Assembly (NCBI GenBank): GCA_013115145.1
Contig: JAAPAO010000036.1
Span: forward strand, 1 to 64,000
Source of the DNA: Perkinsus chesapeaki
Taxonomy: Eukaryota > Perkinsozoa > Perkinsida > Perkinsidae
Length of the DNA: 64,000 bases
Reading direction: 5' to 3'
A program made the translations under genes and the position numbers. Numbering within the stretch: position 1 is the stretch's first letter; each line of letters opens with the position of its first letter. Below the pieces are notes generated by a model. The model was given only the letters and a program-made list of their open reading frames with translations. It searched no databases and was not told the DNA's origin. Of this stretch, positions 49,290-60,934 are shown piece by piece.

Positions 49290-50480
49290 TTACTGATAAA
49301 CTACGCTAATATCCCCTCTCGAGCCATCACATGCGATGACGTGCCCACATGGGCTCACTCTGTACTCGTAGCTTTCCAATGGCCCATAACGAAGACAGAA
49401 TAATTCCTTCCCTTCGACATCATCGTCATCACGACTCGTTGACTGCGCATTTTCAATGACCTCTTTCTCTCTGGCTTCTTCTCGTTCTTCTAAAACGCGA
49501 CGCTGCTGGTTGAATTTTTTCAGAAAGTAAGTCTCATCACGATTCTGATCAGGTTCCACGGGCGGAGCGGCAAGAGCTTCCCTGATAGTATCCAGCCTCA
49601 TCAAGACGATCTCGATTCCCATACAGCAGTCCATCACACATATCGTCACAGGAGTAATGAATCGCACCATCCGAACTGGCTCCCCAGACACGTAGCGTCC
49701 TTTGATATCCCCGTCCTCGTCCACAATGAACACAGTAGAGTCGTCATCAGTGGCGAAGACATATTGCAGTTTCCCTTCGTAGTTCCTTATAACGTCAAAG
49801 TCGGACACAATCTGTGGGCCAGCGCCAAGTGTCCGCCAAGTCTTGGTCTGCGGGCTGTACTCAACGAACACGGGATGAGGCTCGCAGCCAGCACAGGCAT
49901 AGATCTTCCCATCAAAGCATGTTATGTGAGCCAAAACCTCGTCGAGATCCTCGATGACGAGCTCTTCATCTCTGGTCTTGATAAAGTGCAAGCCCCACTT
50001 CCTGTAGGACATCTCAGGATCGTCTAAAGGAAAACAGAAAGCCTCGAATGCAGCCCTATCCCTGGCTTCGGACGCTCTAGCAGCCGCTGCAATACGAATT
50101 AAAATATCGTCATCATCATCATCATCCAAGTCAAGACTGTCATCGTCGTCGTTATCCGAGAAGGAGAAATCGCCGCGCCTTTTTCGTCCATAATCATCAT
50201 CAAGGTCAGAGAACTCGATCTCCTCTACACTGTAGACTTCCTTTCTGAGCTCATCCACGGCGATCTGCTTACGGCTGATAACATTTTGACGCCACCAAGA
50301 GTCCTTTATTTTGCAGCACTGCCAGCACTTTGTATAGTGACCGAAGTCGAGCTCTACCGGCTCTCGGCGGCCAATAAAGTCTAAAACTACGCGACGGAGA
50401 GGCTTGTCGACGCCGACGGCATCCATGGTCTTATCAAGGGCCATCAGGTCAACAGCAAGATTGTAGGATCCTCTGACCAT
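49290..50480 (-). CDS. acidic-tract protein, unrecognised
   Basis: A single long exon ends at 49290. The frame is open upstream to 50546 but starts there with TTG, and a TTTCTAG acceptor at about 50527 suggests a preceding exon. The first in-frame ATG is at 50480 (MVRGSYNLAVDLMALDK). It continues PLRRVVLDFIGRREPVELDF, a CWQCC Cys cluster, then an Asp-rich tract (SDNDDDDSLDLDDDDDDD). The C-terminal half has kelch/WD-like strands: HITCFDGKIYACAGCEPHP, VFVEYSPQTKTWRTLGAGP and STVFIVDEDGDIKGRYV, ending GHVIACDGSRGDISVVYQ. It could be a small beta-propeller fragment. No name can be given. Confidence 0.6.
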   Translation of the reverse strand: MVRGSYNLAVDLMALDKTMDAVGVDKPLRRVVLDFIGRREPVELDFGHYTKCWQCCKIKDSWWRQNVISRKQIAVDELRKEVYSVEEIEFSDLDDDYGRKRRGDFSFSDNDDDDSLDLDDDDDDDILIRIAAAARASEARDRAAFEAFCFPLDDPEMSYRKWGLHFIKTRDEELVIEDLDEVLAHITCFDGKIYACAGCEPHPVFVEYSPQTKTWRTLGAGPQIVSDFDVIRNYEGKLQYVFATDDDSTVFIVDEDGDIKGRYVSGEPVRMVRFITPVTICVMDCCMGIEIVLMRLDTIREALAAPPVEPDQNRDETYFLKKFNQQRRVLEEREEAREKEVIENAQSTSRDDDDVEGKELFCLRYGPLESYEYRVSPCGHVIACDGSRGDISVVYQ

Positions 50481-50546
50481 GCCCACAAAGTAACGCTGAA
50501 GTGCGGATAATGATGACCCCACGCCTAGAAATAAGTAATATTCCAA

Positions 50547-50978
50547 CGCCGATCAACGATGACCCAATCAGTGAGTGCTCTACAAGGACAACAACGTTAC
50601 GGCTGTGTGATAGCATCGGCTATCACCAAGCGACGGTCCCCTAACAATTTGTTAACAGAGTTCAGAAAAAAGGTTGCTCTTGGGCTGGGCGTGCGCTAAA
50701 TTAACAGCGCATAATCCTATGGGACGCAAATCTCGGCTTGATTGCTTCATAAGGCTGAGAATCACACCTGCATCGTTTGATATTTCAGTTCTTACATTTT
50801 GTTGTCAACACATCCACCCACAGATATTAGATACGTACCATTATGGTTCAGCATGCTGATGTTAGCATGCATACAGAGGAACACCACCACGTAATCACCA
50901 CACTTTTCCTCTTATATGCTTACAACACTAATACCTAATTGTGTGTCCTACCTCTATTAGGGCCTAACACACTGGTTC
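50547..50978. promoter_or_regulatory. divergent intergenic region
   Basis: About 430 bp between the minus-strand acidic-tract gene and the plus-strand metal transporter. Both promoters must lie here. No element was recognised. Confidence 0.35.
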
Positions 50979-52250
50979 ATGTCCCTCGATCTAAGTCACC
51001 TTTCCGTACCAGTAGTGTGTGCTATTGGTACTGGCATCGGCCTGCTACATGCCCTATCTGGCCCAGATCATCTAGCCGGTAAGCTTCCCACTACATTTTC
51101 AGCACAATTCTGTAACCATTGCAAGCTGCTGATCATTTCCTATGTTCTTAGCACTAATCCCTCTGTCGGTTAGCCTACCGAAGCTCAGATCGTTCGAGCT
51201 TGGAATCGCCTGGGGCGCCGGACACGGTTTAGGTGTTGGGGTAAGACCCACTTCGCTGTCTATGCTGAATTGGTCTGCAGGTGCTAGCTGTGCTGATCTT
51301 TGCTATCAAGGATATCACCAAGGTAGGACAGGAGCATTCAAGTCGTGTGCATTGATCAACCTTAGATTCAATTTCTCGACAAGTATATGGACCTCGCGGT
51401 CGGTGTGACTATAATAATCATTGGATTGTACGTTACGTTAACGTATCTCGTTCAAACTTATTGTCATTTATAGTGTTGCCATCTACGAGGCTAAAAGTTA
51501 CAGCAAGCTTCATCATCATAACCACTCTGTCGAGTGCAGCCACGCATGCGACCATGAACACGCAGTTGAGAAAGATGTTGAGCATATCGGTGAGTGCCCC
51601 AAGGAGTCTGATGCCCTATGCGAAGAGGAATCGGACGAATGCGGTAACTGTCCTTGGCAGCAGCATCGCGAAGTATGTCTGTCTCGACATACTAGATACT
51701 AGGAGCACTTCTGCTGGTGAGCCATGCTGCGCCGCCTCACAGGCATTGGCCGAAGCTGCATCGAGTGGCCGTGGGCAGGCCAGTTTAATATGGCTCACTC
51801 TTACCACCGGAGTCATCCACGGCCTCAGCGGGTACTTTATCATTTCTAGCATTTTTCTCTAATGCTGATTACAGATGCGGTCATATATTTGGTATACTCC
51901 CAGCCCTTGCCTTGCATAGATGGCAGCTCTTCTGTGGTTATATCGTCACGTTCTGTATAGGCTGTTGTATCGGCATGGGTAAGTAGTAGTTGTGCATGTT
52001 GCTTACGCTGTTATTATCACAAGATTTTTCCCACAACAACTGGTTCTTAGGTGCATTTTGTGTGCTCATATCGGCGGCGTCCAAGTCCTTGGTTCAGAGG
52101 TTTCAGAGACCCGAACTTCCGAGCGATCTGGCATTCTGGTAGGACAGCTTCATCAGTTTAAAGCTCTATCGTATTGACGACAGGTGTGGTGTTGTTGCTG
52201 TTATCTTCGGTATAGTTTGGGTCACCGTGGTTTTGCTGTGGCATGGCTAA
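50979..52250 (+). CDS. NicO/UreH-type nickel-cobalt transporter-like membrane protein
   Basis: About eight exons run from the ATG at 50979: 50979-51078, 51152-51240, 51281-51322, 51366-51427 and onwards, with phases closing for these. The first helix has the family motif HALSGPDHLAALIPLS (the HxxxxDH metal site), then FELGIAWGAGHGLGVGV, another family signature. VTIIIIGFVAIYEAKSY leads to a His/Cys loop (KLHHHNHSVECSHACDHEH), typical of RcnA/NicO metal exporters. The second half has TTGVIHGLSG joined to CGHIFGILPALALHRW, then FCGYIVTFCIGCCIGMGAF, ending VAVIFGIVWVTVVLLWHG at 52250. It is predicted to move Ni2+ or Co2+ across a membrane. Metal, direction and compartment are not shown by sequence. 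Confidence 0.82.
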
Positions 52251-53123
52251 GCTGTTATGTGCTGATGTGTGGTTCTTAGTTCACTTGAGTTCTCAGTGAA
52301 GTGGCTAAAGGTTTTGTGAAGACGTGCATCACCGGGTTCGGTTAACTAGTTAGTTGATGTGGGACTAGAGGCTCAGATGCGTTAACACAACAGGAGGCAC
52401 CTTGAGGGATAGTAAGCCTACGCTAGAGATAGTAGTGATAACCAAGAACACACCAAGGGCAGGCGATAATCAACCGCGCCGGTCGCTTAGCTATAGATTA
52501 GTATAACACATAGACTGCGCAGAATCCTACAACACGCGGATCGAGGCGACGAACCTTGCGACGGCAGAAATAGACATCTGCTAGATTAGAGCAATAAATT
52601 CGGTTACTATGCGGGATAGATGCTCGTTGCAGCACAGGTCTACGGTCCAGTATAAGTGATTACTTGCCCCCGGGAATCCACCAAGTTAGTAGAGCTCTGC
52701 ACGTGCAACAGAGTTTGTTGCACGTTGTCGCAGTTTGTCGCACACAATGTTGTGAGCTTCGACACCTAACCTTATTTATTGTACTTGTTTCCAAGAGCTT
52801 ATGGATAGCTCCCGGTGAGTAGCTCATTTCGTCATTATGACTTCTCGTGTATCAGAGCACGTAGCAAGGATGAGTACTCGATTAGGGTTCTCGCACGTAG
52901 CAAGGATGAGTACTCGATTAGGGTTCTCGCACCGCACGTGTACCACCACCAGTGGAGCGCGCCCCTTCCTAATCACTTAAGCGTGAGGCGTCTCCATAAG
53001 CTGCGTGGAACTAGTGAAACCTCATCAATTATGGTTGATAGTCGAGTCCCGGCTTCCAGTCCGGGCAGAGGGTTTTACGATCCCGAGGCTTTTTTTATCA
53101 TTAGTTGCTTCGTCTCAACAACA
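52251..53123. other. intergenic, contains a 36-bp tandem duplication
   Basis: Upstream region of the small secreted protein. A frame in phase with that protein is open from 52815 but begins with TTG, so the tandem duplication at 52858-52929 is either 5' UTR or part of an N-terminal extension. Otherwise nothing was recognised. Confidence 0.4.
52858..52929. repeat. 36-bp direct tandem duplication
   Basis: Two perfect adjacent copies of a 36-bp unit start CACGTAGCAAGGATGAGTAC (52858-52893 and 52894-52929). The unit is a multiple of three and would encode a repeated 12-residue block in the frame of the downstream secreted protein if that frame were translated. Confidence 0.95.
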
Positions 53124-53504
53124 ATGCATCTCTTTTCCACCGCCGTCACCTTGGTCGCCTCTCTCTTGGGTAACTCCTTGGCCCAAAACTATGGCACCTA
53201 CTCTCAGTGCTATGCGAATCGCACACCATTGAGCAAGATCGATGTTTCTAAGAGTGGCATTAGGTTCCACTTCAGGGCTATCAACGAAGAAACTTATGAG
53301 AAACCAGCCGCTGTGTATGGACCGTATTCGTATTCCTTTTTTGATGGTGAGGTCATAAGCCCCAATATACATGAGGACGATCCCATACTTGTCGATTATG
53401 CGGCGTACCTGAGCTCCAGCTCGTTTTATTCAATTGCATACTATAACAACGAACTATATATACATTCCTTGAGGGGCGGAGGTACCCAACCATATTGTCA
53501 ATAG
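53124..53504 (+). CDS. small secreted protein, unrecognised
   Basis: 126 residues in one exon from the ATG at 53124. The N-terminus MHLFSTAVTLVASLLGNSLA is a clear signal peptide, with likely cleavage after the Ala-Gln at about residue 21. The mature part is about 105 residues and rich in Tyr and Ser (AVYGPYSYSFFDGEV, YLSSSSFYSIAYYNNELYIH), ending GGGTQPYCQ. It has two Cys in the mature part (SQCYAN and PYC), which could form one disulphide. No known family is recognised. The frame is open further upstream to 52815 without an ATG, and the signal peptide makes 53124 the best start. Confidence 0.65.
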   Translation: MHLFSTAVTLVASLLGNSLAQNYGTYSQCYANRTPLSKIDVSKSGIRFHFRAINEETYEKPAAVYGPYSYSFFDGEVISPNIHEDDPILVDYAAYLSSSSFYSIAYYNNELYIHSLRGGGTQPYCQ

Positions 53505-54225
53505 TAGCATTCGTCCTTCACTATTGTACTACCGACACAAGAAGCGTGTCAAATCTTGAACTGTGAGCTGTGTCATCTCTATCCATCATAGTTGACCTCT
53601 CATGCATCCTGCGAGTCGCGTTACTAAGAAGTCTGCTAATACCTCATCTGCTCAAGGATCTGATGAACACGGTGGTCGTGACAGCTTAAGTGGTCAATTC
53701 CATTCAAATAGGTATTACAACTTGTGAGTTTCAAGATACAAGTTGTACCATACAACCAATATTTAGAGATCGTTGTGTTAGTCAACTCTGTCTATTATTT
53801 GTTCACTTTTCTCGAGCTGACGAGACACTCCTATTTCGGAGGCCAAAAACGTTTGGCTAGCTGGCAGATGCTTTTGTATGCTACGTTACTAACGTATAAC
53901 GTAACGTTAGAATAGGGAGAGTGTGGTTAATGCGCGCGGTAAGTGCCTTTCATAAATGGCGACCTACGGTAAGCTAGAAACTTGACTATGGTGCTGATCC
54001 AGCCCATTTGTGAAGGTAAGTGACAATCAAAATGTTTTTCGTCGAAGAAAGCGAGAAACCGTAGTCACTTACAATGGCTGTCTGACAGCTCATAGCAGGG
54101 TAGATACCCTCCAGCCATGGTGGCTACTGTGAGATCCGCGGGTTTTATAGTAGTCGCCCTAGTATGACTTGCCACTCAACACAGTAATCTTGACTGACAC
54201 CAGCATGCTGACCATGGGCCCGCTA
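53505..54225. other. convergent intergenic region
   Basis: About 720 bp between the secreted-protein gene and the minus-strand IQ/TPR-like gene. Nothing was recognised. Confidence 0.45.
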
Positions 54226-57200
54226 TTAATTTCTCTGAACGAATTTGTGTTGGTTCGATGGCCACAACTCCTTCAGCTTTCTAATGAGCCACACAGTATT
54301 ATCAAACGCTTGAAGATTCTCTGCTTTAAGCTTCGGCAAGTGCCGTAGCAGTGCCATACCATTCTTCAAGTGAGTATCGGCTTCCATGACCTGCCATGTG
54401 AACTATGAGAAACCTCGCTTACACAACGTTACCTGTTTCTGAGTGGCAGCAGAGATGGCTCTGTTAATGAAGGCCGTAGCTAGCAATGAGCTTGCCTTGG
54501 ATGTCTCCGAGTTGGCAGTCATCTCTTGTACCTTGATGAACACCACTCTGTCAAGAACAGCTCCTTCGTCTAATCTTACGGCTCGGGAGCAAAAGTATTC
54601 GGCCTCATGAAAATGACCCTGTCTGAACAGAACGCAGGCGTATCGTAGGCAACACTTGGCATATCTGCAGACATGGCCCATGCGTTGGTAACGAGCCGAG
54701 GCCTGCTGAAAGTAGAACCTGATCAACTGTTATCACACAAACCCGTGACGCTCCCACATGTGCTCACTCTGCGCGATCGCCGAGTAGCTTCGGATCCACC
54801 TTCGCAGCGGCAAAAGCCACGCCGAGCGCCGTGTCGAAGATATACCTACCGAATGACACTGGAGGGATGCCCTACGAACCGAGGCCTCTTACGCCTCAAC
54901 AACACTCTTGTGAGTTGCATGAAGATCGCGGAGAGCGGCGGGCATCTTTTCAATTGTTTGCTGGACCAAACTTGCCGCCTTGTCTGATAATTGGGAAGGT
55001 GTCGGCTATCCGACGTGTAAGCGCCTACCTAGTTGCTCGTTTTTAACACAAATACCGATGAACCCCGCAATGACTTGCATCACGGTCTCGGTCATGAACG
55101 GCTGATTAGGGCTCAGAGTGGCCGGGTTAAAAACGTTCAAGTTCCCAATGCTCGTGTCTTCTAGCAGCATAATGCAGGCAAGGTAATTCCCTTGCTTCTC
55201 TTGGTTCACGAAATGGGTGGCAATCTCTGGGCTCTTGAGTGTTTGCAGCAGCTTTGTCCGACACAATCGAAACCTCACTGGCTTGATGCCAAGCCACACA
55301 GGTTGAAGCTTGCCCACGCAAAATTCAATGGTAACCTGAGAAAACCATCACCATACCGTTTATCTCGCATGGACCGCTCTGCAGTCTGTTAATGAAGATC
55401 CGGAACTAGTCAATACAGCGCCACATAACATTATTCACAACTAAGCCGTTCCCCCTTACAACAGCGGCCGTCTCACCTTAGGATTTCCACGTGGGTCATT
55501 CGATGGGCCTCCAATATCCCGGAGCAGCACCTGCCACGGCTCACTATGCGACCACGCTTCGCTAGTGTAGCAGCTCACCTCTTCAGGGTCAACTCGTTTT
55601 GGACTATCAGGTCCTCCTGTACTGATTGGTAGAACATTGGCGTCTATATCTTTAAACTGAGAGTCATCACCGTCCATATCGATAAGGTATCTAACCACTT
55701 ATTGACACCAACGCTGAAAGTGGAGCTTACTTTTTCATATACTCCTTATCGACGTTTGCTTGGTCAGGTAGCCCAGCATTCGCAGCAGCAGTCACATCAT
55801 CCACTGACGACTGTGATTTCGACGCTGCCGAGGTACTTGTCTGAGTCTTCTTCTTACTTGACCGCGCTGCACCTTTAGGGATGGCATCGATATGATATCA
55901 GATACGGAGGACCCACCACGGGGGTTCGAGGATGCCGGAACAGGCCTCGAAAGGAAGGCATCTTCACCCTTCCTGGAATGTCGCTTCTCGAGCTGCTTGC
56001 CACCCTTCTTGCCACCTACGGGAAATTTTACAAAGCGGCAGCAACTAGCGAGTGCTGTACTTGGGGGCGCTGGATTGTGAGCTGCAGCATCTCGGCTCTG
56101 TGAGTGCACAAGCTGTCTCTGCTTCAACTGGGCTGCTATGCTCTCGACCATCGGTTTAAGGTTTGGGTTACGCTGCAGTAGTGTAGCAAAACGGTCCATG
56201 ACTGAGGAGGGAGATGTGACACCTGACGTAGGTCACATAACTTACCTTTCTCGTAGCTCCATGAAAGCCATTGCCAGACTCTAATCATCTCACCCGCCAG
56301 CCACATGTTATACACATAGAGGAAATATAGATTAGCACAGGCAGCATGGTCAGCCTGGATGATATCCGGCAGGGAAGCTGAGTTCGCTGTTTGGACTTTA
56401 ACAACTCTGGACGACCGGACTGGACGGTCATCCGCATTTCTGCTGCCAGTCGTCTTCGCTTGGGTCTTGCCCCCCAAATACGGCGAGACCTAAAAATGAA
56501 AATTAAACTGCGGTCACTTATTCGTCATGCTACTGTCGGTTTGAAGGTCTCAACTGCCTTATCGTCATCAAAGGCTGCTTTCGAGCGACCTTTTGAACGA
56601 CCATCCGTGGTGTATGCACTCCTGGCGCTGCGAGCCGTTTCAGGTCCTGCGCACTATATATAATTCTCAAATGGATAAGTTGATTCTCACCACGACTCTC
56701 GCTGCTGGTAGCTTTCCGTGCTTTGTTATGGGACGGAGGCCACGAGGCGAGCTTGCTGAAGTGGGCAACAGCCCTCACAGAAGTCACGTAACGGTGCCGC
56801 ATTATGAAGCCGCGATAGAGTCCTTGGACCTTCACAGTAGAGTGAGCAATCTACGTGGAGCAGGCTTGTGCTTACTCGTGAAACTAGTCCAATAGTAACA
56901 TTAGGAACTCTAGCTGTATAGGAAGTGAATGCTTGTGACGGTTTAGTGTATGATTCGGCTATCCAATGATAACCTCTTGAGTGATACCCATTCGGCCGAG
57001 TGCCTGATACATCGTATCTGTGACACTTCACATAGCGATAACGATCCTTACCCGCGGGGATTCGTCCAGCGTCCACAAGTTCGAGCCCCGGTGGCGGCAA
57101 GTAGTGTTGCCCTGCTCCGAGAGTAACATTATTGACATATCGCTGTGTGAGGGTTGACACCATCTGCGAACGAGCATAATTGAATTCAACAGACTCTTTC

Positions 57201-58039
57201 GACTACAGGCTCGATGCCTTTCCAAACTGCAACCAAAAGATGGCCACTAACGCAGGCACCGTGCAGTAGAGGGGACGCTGACGAGCCGCACACCTACGAG
57301 TTACACTATATGGCCGAAGCTACTGCTCATAATGGCTACTATATCGATCAGTTTGCTGCTAACACCCATCACGCCCCGAAGCTCTCCGTCATCAGACCAT
57401 GTGAAGTTACCGTCTTGCTGATGAGGCTGCTGACAAACAGTGCATGCCTTCTGGAGCCGAGCCTCGACCTTACCTCTGCGTCACCCTTACGGCGCCGAGA
57501 TGCGTGAGCGGCCGATATGGATTCCAGTTGAGCTTTAGCTTTCCTCTTGTTCATCCTGATCAGTCAGGTGACGATCGAAAAGCTCAAATGCAACACTCAT
57601 ACGTTTCGAGAGCTTGTGTGCCTTGATCGATGCATTCGTGCAGCCAATCGATGGCAAAGCGAAGAGAGATAACATCATTGATGAAGTCGTCCAAGCGGGC
57701 TGCTTTCTGCTTCGAGAAAGACCCACTGCCTGAGCGCATGCACTGTCGTAAGGAAGCGTGGAGCTCACTAACCATTGGCGGTCTCAAAGAGATGCTCATG
57801 CGAGGCCACTGCGTCTCGAGTTGGACGCTGACCGTAGTCGAGGCCCAGATGGCCGCGGTCAAGTATGCCGTTATACATGGCACGGTCTGCTACTGCCCAG
57901 TGAGGCCTATGTTTCAACCCGCGATACCTGCGCACACGTGCGAGTGGAAAATATGCAAGGATAGAGCTGGCGCTGGTAGCTCGCGGTTCGGATTCGAAAT
58001 TCGGACTGTCGGGGGAGACACAGGTGGAGTCGGAAACAT
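54226..58039 (-). CDS. IQ-motif and TPR-like protein, multi-exon
   Basis: A chain of short exons runs from an ATG at 58039 (MFPTPPVSPPTVRISNPN) to a stop at 54226. Readable segments in order are DRAMYNGILDRGHLGLDYG, RLDDFINDVISLRFAIDWLH, PPPGLELVDAGRIPAGKDRY, an IQ-like helix VQGLYRGFIMRHRYVTSVRA, NLYFLYVYNMWLAGEMIRVW, a basic Lys/Gly segment (PVGGKKGGKQLEKRHSRK), and FRLCRTKLLQTLKSPEIA. The C-terminal part is helical-repeat-like: RYAKCCLRYACVLFRQGHFH, EAEYFCSRAVRLDEGAV, then HLKNGMALLRHLPKLKAEN, ending HKFVQRN. Whether this is one gene or two is not proven, because several joins (57.1-57.6 and 55.3-55.5 kb) were not closed in phase. The IQ segment suggests calmodulin or centrin binding. Confidence 0.5.
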
Positions 58040-58112
58040 GATAAAACGAGTAGATAGTGCTCTTTTCAACACACACGAATCAGGATATTTAACGCATATT
58101 AGAAGCAAGAGG

Positions 58113-58186
58113 GGTCGTTTAGCTCAGTCGGTTAGAGCATCGTGCTAATAACGCGAGGGTCGCAGGTTCGAGCCCTGCATCGACCA
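58113..58186 (+). tRNA. tRNA-Ile (anticodon AAT)
   Basis: A 74-nt cloverleaf without intron. The D arm is TAGCTCAGTCGGTTAGAGC; the anticodon arm is CGTGC-TAATAAC-GCG-type with anticodon AAT; the T arm is GCAGGTTCGAGCCCTGC. Acceptor bases GGTCG pair with CGACC, with one mismatch at the sixth pair. The A and B boxes are intact. It lies on the plus strand between the stop of one minus-strand gene (58219) and the start of the next (58039). Confidence 0.96.
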
Positions 58187-58218
58187 TTTCCTCTACGTCC
58201 ATTTCCGAGTTCCCATCG

Positions 58219-60635
58219 TTACTTTCCTCCGCCTGCTACTCGCGTTGTGAACTGGTCGTTCGTGCTCCGCCATAAAGTTGATAGTGACGCCTTGCACGCG
58301 ACTAAAGCCGCTTCGCACGCAGCCATAAACAGCACAATGGCGCGGTCACTTTGATGATTGCTCGATACGATGTAAGTGAATATACTTCCTGAAAGAAGGG
58401 GAGCATCAGATACCCTAGCAAGCCACTAAGCCCACTCCAGAGTGTTGCTGCATTCACAACTGCCTTCTTCCATGGATCAACGGCCACACCGTGGAAACAT
58501 GACTTCACCTCCGAGTCGGCTGCTAACTTGCTCGCAATAACACGAGTCACTGCGGCAATATGCTCCCCGAAGCCTAAGGTGAAAAAGTGTAAACCAGTAA
58601 AGGCGTATTCCTATGGGGCTTACTATTGGCTCCAGAGAGCAGCGCTTTCGAGTGGTCGTGGATCATAGGTAATCGATGACTCCAAGGTGGCCTAGTGTCG
58701 TCTGTACGGCACAGGAAGCCAAACATGTAGGCTGTTGCGTAGAGGAAAACAACCTAACACATGCGAAGCTGAAGAGGCCAACTTCATCATTCCAGGAGAC
58801 ATACCTCCCGATCGGTCTGGAATTCAGCCTGCATTATGCCACCACACACTGTTTTGGGCATCCACGGGATTGATGACTCGAAATGGAGTTGTAGCCACGC
58901 TGACCACTGGTCAGATGGCAAAGCGCTTGCTACCTGCAGAAGAGTATAGTGCATTGCACAGCCGGGAAGCTCACTGGTATGGAATGTTTTTGGGCTGGGC
59001 CTTCGTCATCCATGACAGACTGTTCTGAGTCCTTGGCGCTACTATCCTTCAACTTCCGGCTTGCCAATGCCATCTGACCTCTTCGTATAGCAGAATGCAC
59101 ACCTGTGGGACAAAGCTAACGGTGATGGCTACTCTCTTGATTGCCCACCTTTCTCGTCATGCGCTGCACCAGCCCTAGGGTACACCGCGGCCAGGTTCCT
59201 GTGGATAGACTCGCATACTGTCTGTATCTGAAAAGGAGGGGACTTCCATCAAACAAACCGCACATTATAGACTCATTCTTACCGATGTCTTTTCCAGCGC
59301 CAACCGAGGACGAATCTGCTGGACCCGTCGGCGAGCGAACGCAGGAGGTTCGTAACAGGAAAGCCGTTGCACTTTGGATTCAGTTTCCTGATAAACCGTG
59401 ATGACTTCCCCCCACATTCCGGCCTACCTCCTTAGCTATCGCGTGCAACCTATACTGCTCGAGTTTCATCATCTTCTGGCGTGCCTTCATCCGCTTTATG
59501 TCCACAACATCATCTCTGTGCTCCTCAACAGCATTCCTGTACTGGCATAACATGTACGATCGTCGAACCAGATACCTGCATCCGACAGATACCTGATGGA
59601 CGGAAACTAATACAGCAACATACATATAGAAAGGGAAGGTATCTTTATTTCTCAGCCTCTCCTCAGCTAAGTCGCGCAATGCTTTCTTGTATCGTCGGAC
59701 AATATCCGACCCTTCACCGTGCAGGGAGGACCGTACCTAATAACGTCTACACCGAGATGCATGAAGACTTGGTCGCTACCAGATGACCACGGAAGAATCG
59801 TTGGATAAGAACAGCTCGAGTGTTGAGGTGATTAATCCAGCGCTGATGGATCTTAGTCCGGAAGATGCTCTGTAACCTGTCACACATACGTCCATGGCGG
59901 CGGCGGTAGCAAGCCTTAGTCTGGAGCACCTTAGAACTGCTCTCATCAACGCTGCATTCCTCCTCTTGGTAACCACCGAGCGATAGTTATGCTGGATCTG
60001 GAAGAGAAAGACGTGTTAAAGTAGTGTACCACCATGATCCAGCATTGTAATACCGTAACCGCGGCAGTGTTCTGCCTAACAAGCTGCAATGCTGCCTTGA
60101 GAGCTCGCCAGCTCCTCTGCATCCTCAGAACAGGACCCTTGATCCGGTTGGTATATGTTATGACTTTATAATATCGATATTGTGTTTGTATAACTATTGC
60201 CGCTCTGTGCCTCATCACCCTGGCTAACAATGCCCGCAAGGTAAGGTGGATCACTACCACCCCCAACACGAACGGCGTGTGCTCCTGGTACTCATTCCGT
60301 CGACTTAGGGCAAAGAGCTCTCTAAGCCGTTGGATCTCAAGGGTTCGGCTAGTAGTGGTAGTGACATCGACAGGCACGTTGCGCAGCATGACTCCCAAGT
60401 TCTGGACGCAGCGAAGGACTTGTCGACGAGTGAGGTAGGCAAACCTGCGGGCCTTCTTCCGCTCCGCCACCTTCTTAATCGACGGTGGCTCTATCTTCTT
60501 AACATGTCTCAAAAGCTCTTGCACCACCACATGTGCTGTCTTCTTGCCATAATTGATCGGCCAGTCCTCCGGCAGTCTGTGCTCTATTTCACAGCCGATA
60601 AGGTCAAAGATCTGCTGGGCTGCTGTGGCGTCCAC
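58219..60635 (-). CDS. IQ-motif protein segment, probable continuation of the gene to its right
   Basis: A chain of exons starts with DATAAQQIFDLIGCEIEHR and has no ATG at its 5' end. A 3' splice site (CATTTCAAG, about 60641) precedes it. If joined to the GTAAGC donor in the upstream gene's last exon (about 60988), the phase closes, giving an intron of about 345 nt. IQ-type helices are AAIVIQTQYRYYKVITYTNR, IQHNYRSVVTKRRNAALM and AVLIQRFFRGHL. Further exons encode RRYKKALRDLAEERLRNK, YLVRRSYMLCQYRNAVEEHR, VQRLSCYEPPAFARRRVQQ, VVFLYATAYMFGFLCRTDD and GFGEHIAAVTRVIASKLAAD, ending VAGGGK at 58219. IQ motifs bind cal­modulin-like light chains. No motor or kinase domain is visible. Confidence 0.55.
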
Positions 60636-60934
60636 TCCTTGAAATGACAGGTTACCTACATAGAACGATAAGACCCAGAGACTTATCTCACCGCCTCAGA
60701 GAAAGGCGCTGCGTGGGGAGCGAAAAGTGTCCCTAATGCGGACGTACAATAAAATTTCAAAAGAATAATAATTTTCTATACCAAAAGTAAACACTAAATG
60801 CGTTGCTTCAGGCCTAACACATGACGACCATCCCTTAGGACTCCCCAAATGAGTCAGTCAGAAGATTGCTCTGAACCGTGAAGCATGAGTCCAGCGCAGT
60901 ACTTCTATGCAGTAACAAAGGTTTACCGGTCAAT

